Of a stretch of 5,606 nt of DNA, positions 4,625 to 5,606 are shown in pieces. The DNA is from Anaerolineales bacterium UBA832 (GTDB taxonomy: Bacteria; Chloroflexota; Anaerolineae; Anaerolineales; UBA11657). The notes under the pieces are model-generated. The model ran no database searches. It worked only from the letters and a program-made list of their open reading frames with translations, and was not told the origin of the DNA. The stretch covers positions 1-5,606 of the forward strand of contig DBHI01000045.1 of assembly GCA_002296125.1 (NCBI GenBank), written 5' to 3'. Both the position numbers and the translations under genes were made by a program. Numbering within the stretch: the first letter of the stretch is position 1; the number at the start of each line of letters is the position of its first letter.

Positions 4625-5606
4625 TTATTTGTCTTGTAATGCATTCTTCATGCGTGTCAGTGCTGATTCAAGTAATGTTCTTGAACAGGCAAGATTCATT
4701 CGTATAAAGCCTTTGCCACCTGGACCAAACATGGAACCATCACTAAAAGCTAGTTTTGCTTCTTTCAAAAAGAATGTTTGTGGATTGGATGGTAGGTTTA
4801 GTTGGTTACAATCTAACCACATTAAATATGTTGCATTTGGACAAGTTGTACGAACATTTGGTATGTATTTGTTTAGAAATTGTATAACATAATCTCTATT
4901 GTCTTTAAGATAAGATAATACTTCGTTTAGCCAATGGTTACCATGTTGATATGCTGCTAGTGCTGCGGTATATCCCAGTACATTAACTCCTGGAACAATA
5001 CCTTTTGATGCCGACTTCATCTGTAATAAGAGATCAGCATTTTGAATTACAGCATAACCACAACTTAATCCAGCAAGATTAAATGTTTTGCTTGGTGCCA
5101 TTAGAGTTACACATCTGTCTGCTATGTCATTTGATATTGACGCTGTAGGAAAATGTTTGTAATTACCTAATATTAATTCGCAGTGAATTTCATCAGAACA
5201 GATGATAAGATCATGTTTTTGAACAATATGAATCAGTTGCGACAAATCTTCTTTATTGTACATTTTGCCAACAGGGTTGTGAGGGTTGCTTAATAAAATC
5301 ATTCGTGTTTTATCTGTGATGGTTTTTTCAAGTTGTTCAAAATCTATTTTATATGTAATAAATTGTCCATTGTCATGTCGAATTAATGGTGCATGCTTGA
5401 CAACTTTGTTTTGATTAGTGATTGCATCCATAAATGGGAAATATATAGGTGGTTGTATTAAAACTTCATCACCTGGTTTTCCGAATGCATTACAGAAAAC
5501 GTTTAGTGCACTTCCGAGTCCTGGAAAGAACATTATTTCTTCAGGTTTGATGTGCCAGTTATAAAGCATCTGAGTGCGTTCACAAATAGTGTTTAGAAGA
5601 TTTGGT
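4625..5606 (-). CDS. PatB/MalY-family PLP-dependent aminotransferase or C-S beta-lyase (N-terminus outside window)
   Basis: The frame stays open to the right edge, so 326 residues are visible and roughly 65-75 N-terminal ones are missing (family length about 390). The fold-type I aminotransferase motifs follow the PatB/MalY pattern. Counting from the Met at 5569, they are GDEVLIQPPIYFPF (33-46), SNPHNPVG (94-101), SDEIHCELI (125-133), APSKTFNLAGL (158-168) with the PLP-binding K161, and GFIRMNLA (287-294) with R290 for the substrate carboxylate. Characterised relatives split cystathionine or cysteine conjugates to pyruvate, ammonia and a thiol; others transaminate. The Met at 5569 is not the start: it falls inside the conserved region just before NWHIKPEE, and the frame upstream is open. 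The gene converges on the LysE gene with 5 bp between stops. If the genes are linked, this enzyme may create or remove the amino compound that LysE exports (inference). Confidence 0.9.
   Translation of the reverse strand, partial: PNLLNTICERTQMLYNWHIKPEEIMFFPGLGSALNVFCNAFGKPGDEVLIQPPIYFPFMDAITNQNKVVKHAPLIRHDNGQFITYKIDFEQLEKTITDKTRMILLSNPHNPVGKMYNKEDLSQLIHIVQKHDLIICSDEIHCELILGNYKHFPTASISNDIADRCVTLMAPSKTFNLAGLSCGYAVIQNADLLLQMKSASKGIVPGVNVLGYTAALAAYQHGNHWLNEVLSYLKDNRDYVIQFLNKYIPNVRTTCPNATYLMWLDCNQLNLPSNPQTFFLKEAKLAFSDGSMFGPGGKGFIRMNLACSRTLLESALTRMKNALQDK

Noticed and set aside
4620..4892. A 90-codon plus-strand open frame immediately after the exporter.
   Set aside because: It lies fully antisense to the strongly conserved C-terminal half of the PLP enzyme and resembles no protein.

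Overview
This is an AT-rich bacterial window (by eye about one third G+C). It is densely coding, with short intergenic gaps, Shine-Dalgarno sites and two-gene operons. The families present (class I aldolase of the LsrF type, LysE exporter, PatB/MalY PLP enzyme, FkbM methyltransferase, tungsten-type aldehyde oxidoreductase) fit a Gram-negative proteobacterium. The aldolase reads like the enterobacterial LsrF protein, but taxonomy cannot be fixed from this window. There is no tRNA, rRNA, CRISPR array, transposase or phage gene.

Layout, left to right. Positions 1-249 (+) hold the 3' end of an aldehyde:ferredoxin oxidoreductase (AOR) family gene that begins outside the window. It converges on a minus-strand pair transcribed from 1812 down to 295: a ketose 3-epimerase of the D-tagatose/D-psicose type, then an FkbM-family methyltransferase 15 bp downstream. 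A 293-bp divergent control region (1813-2105) separates this pair from a plus-strand pair: an LsrF-like class I aldolase/thiolase (2106-2885), then a zinc-dependent medium-chain dehydrogenase (2888-3916) only 2 bp later. After a 91-bp gap comes a LysE-family amino-acid/metabolite exporter (4008-4619, +). Finally, a PatB/MalY-type PLP aminotransferase/C-S lyase (4625-5606, -) converges on it with a 5-bp gap and runs off the right edge.

How the genes may work together (inference): the central four-gene divergon holds a sugar epimerase, an NAD(P)-dependent polyol/sugar dehydrogenase, a C-C bond-handling aldolase and a methyltransferase. The AOR could oxidise an aldehyde product. This set could be a catabolic route for an unusual ketose or deoxy-sugar phosphate. 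It could instead be a small biosynthetic route, with the PLP enzyme adding or removing an amino group and LysE exporting the product. No lsr transporter, kinase, repressor or LsrG is in the window, so canonical AI-2 processing is not supported here. The divergent region carries two clear dyads. One overlaps the best predicted -10 element and start point of the aldolase promoter, and the other lies in the aldolase leader, so the region is a good candidate for local regulator binding.
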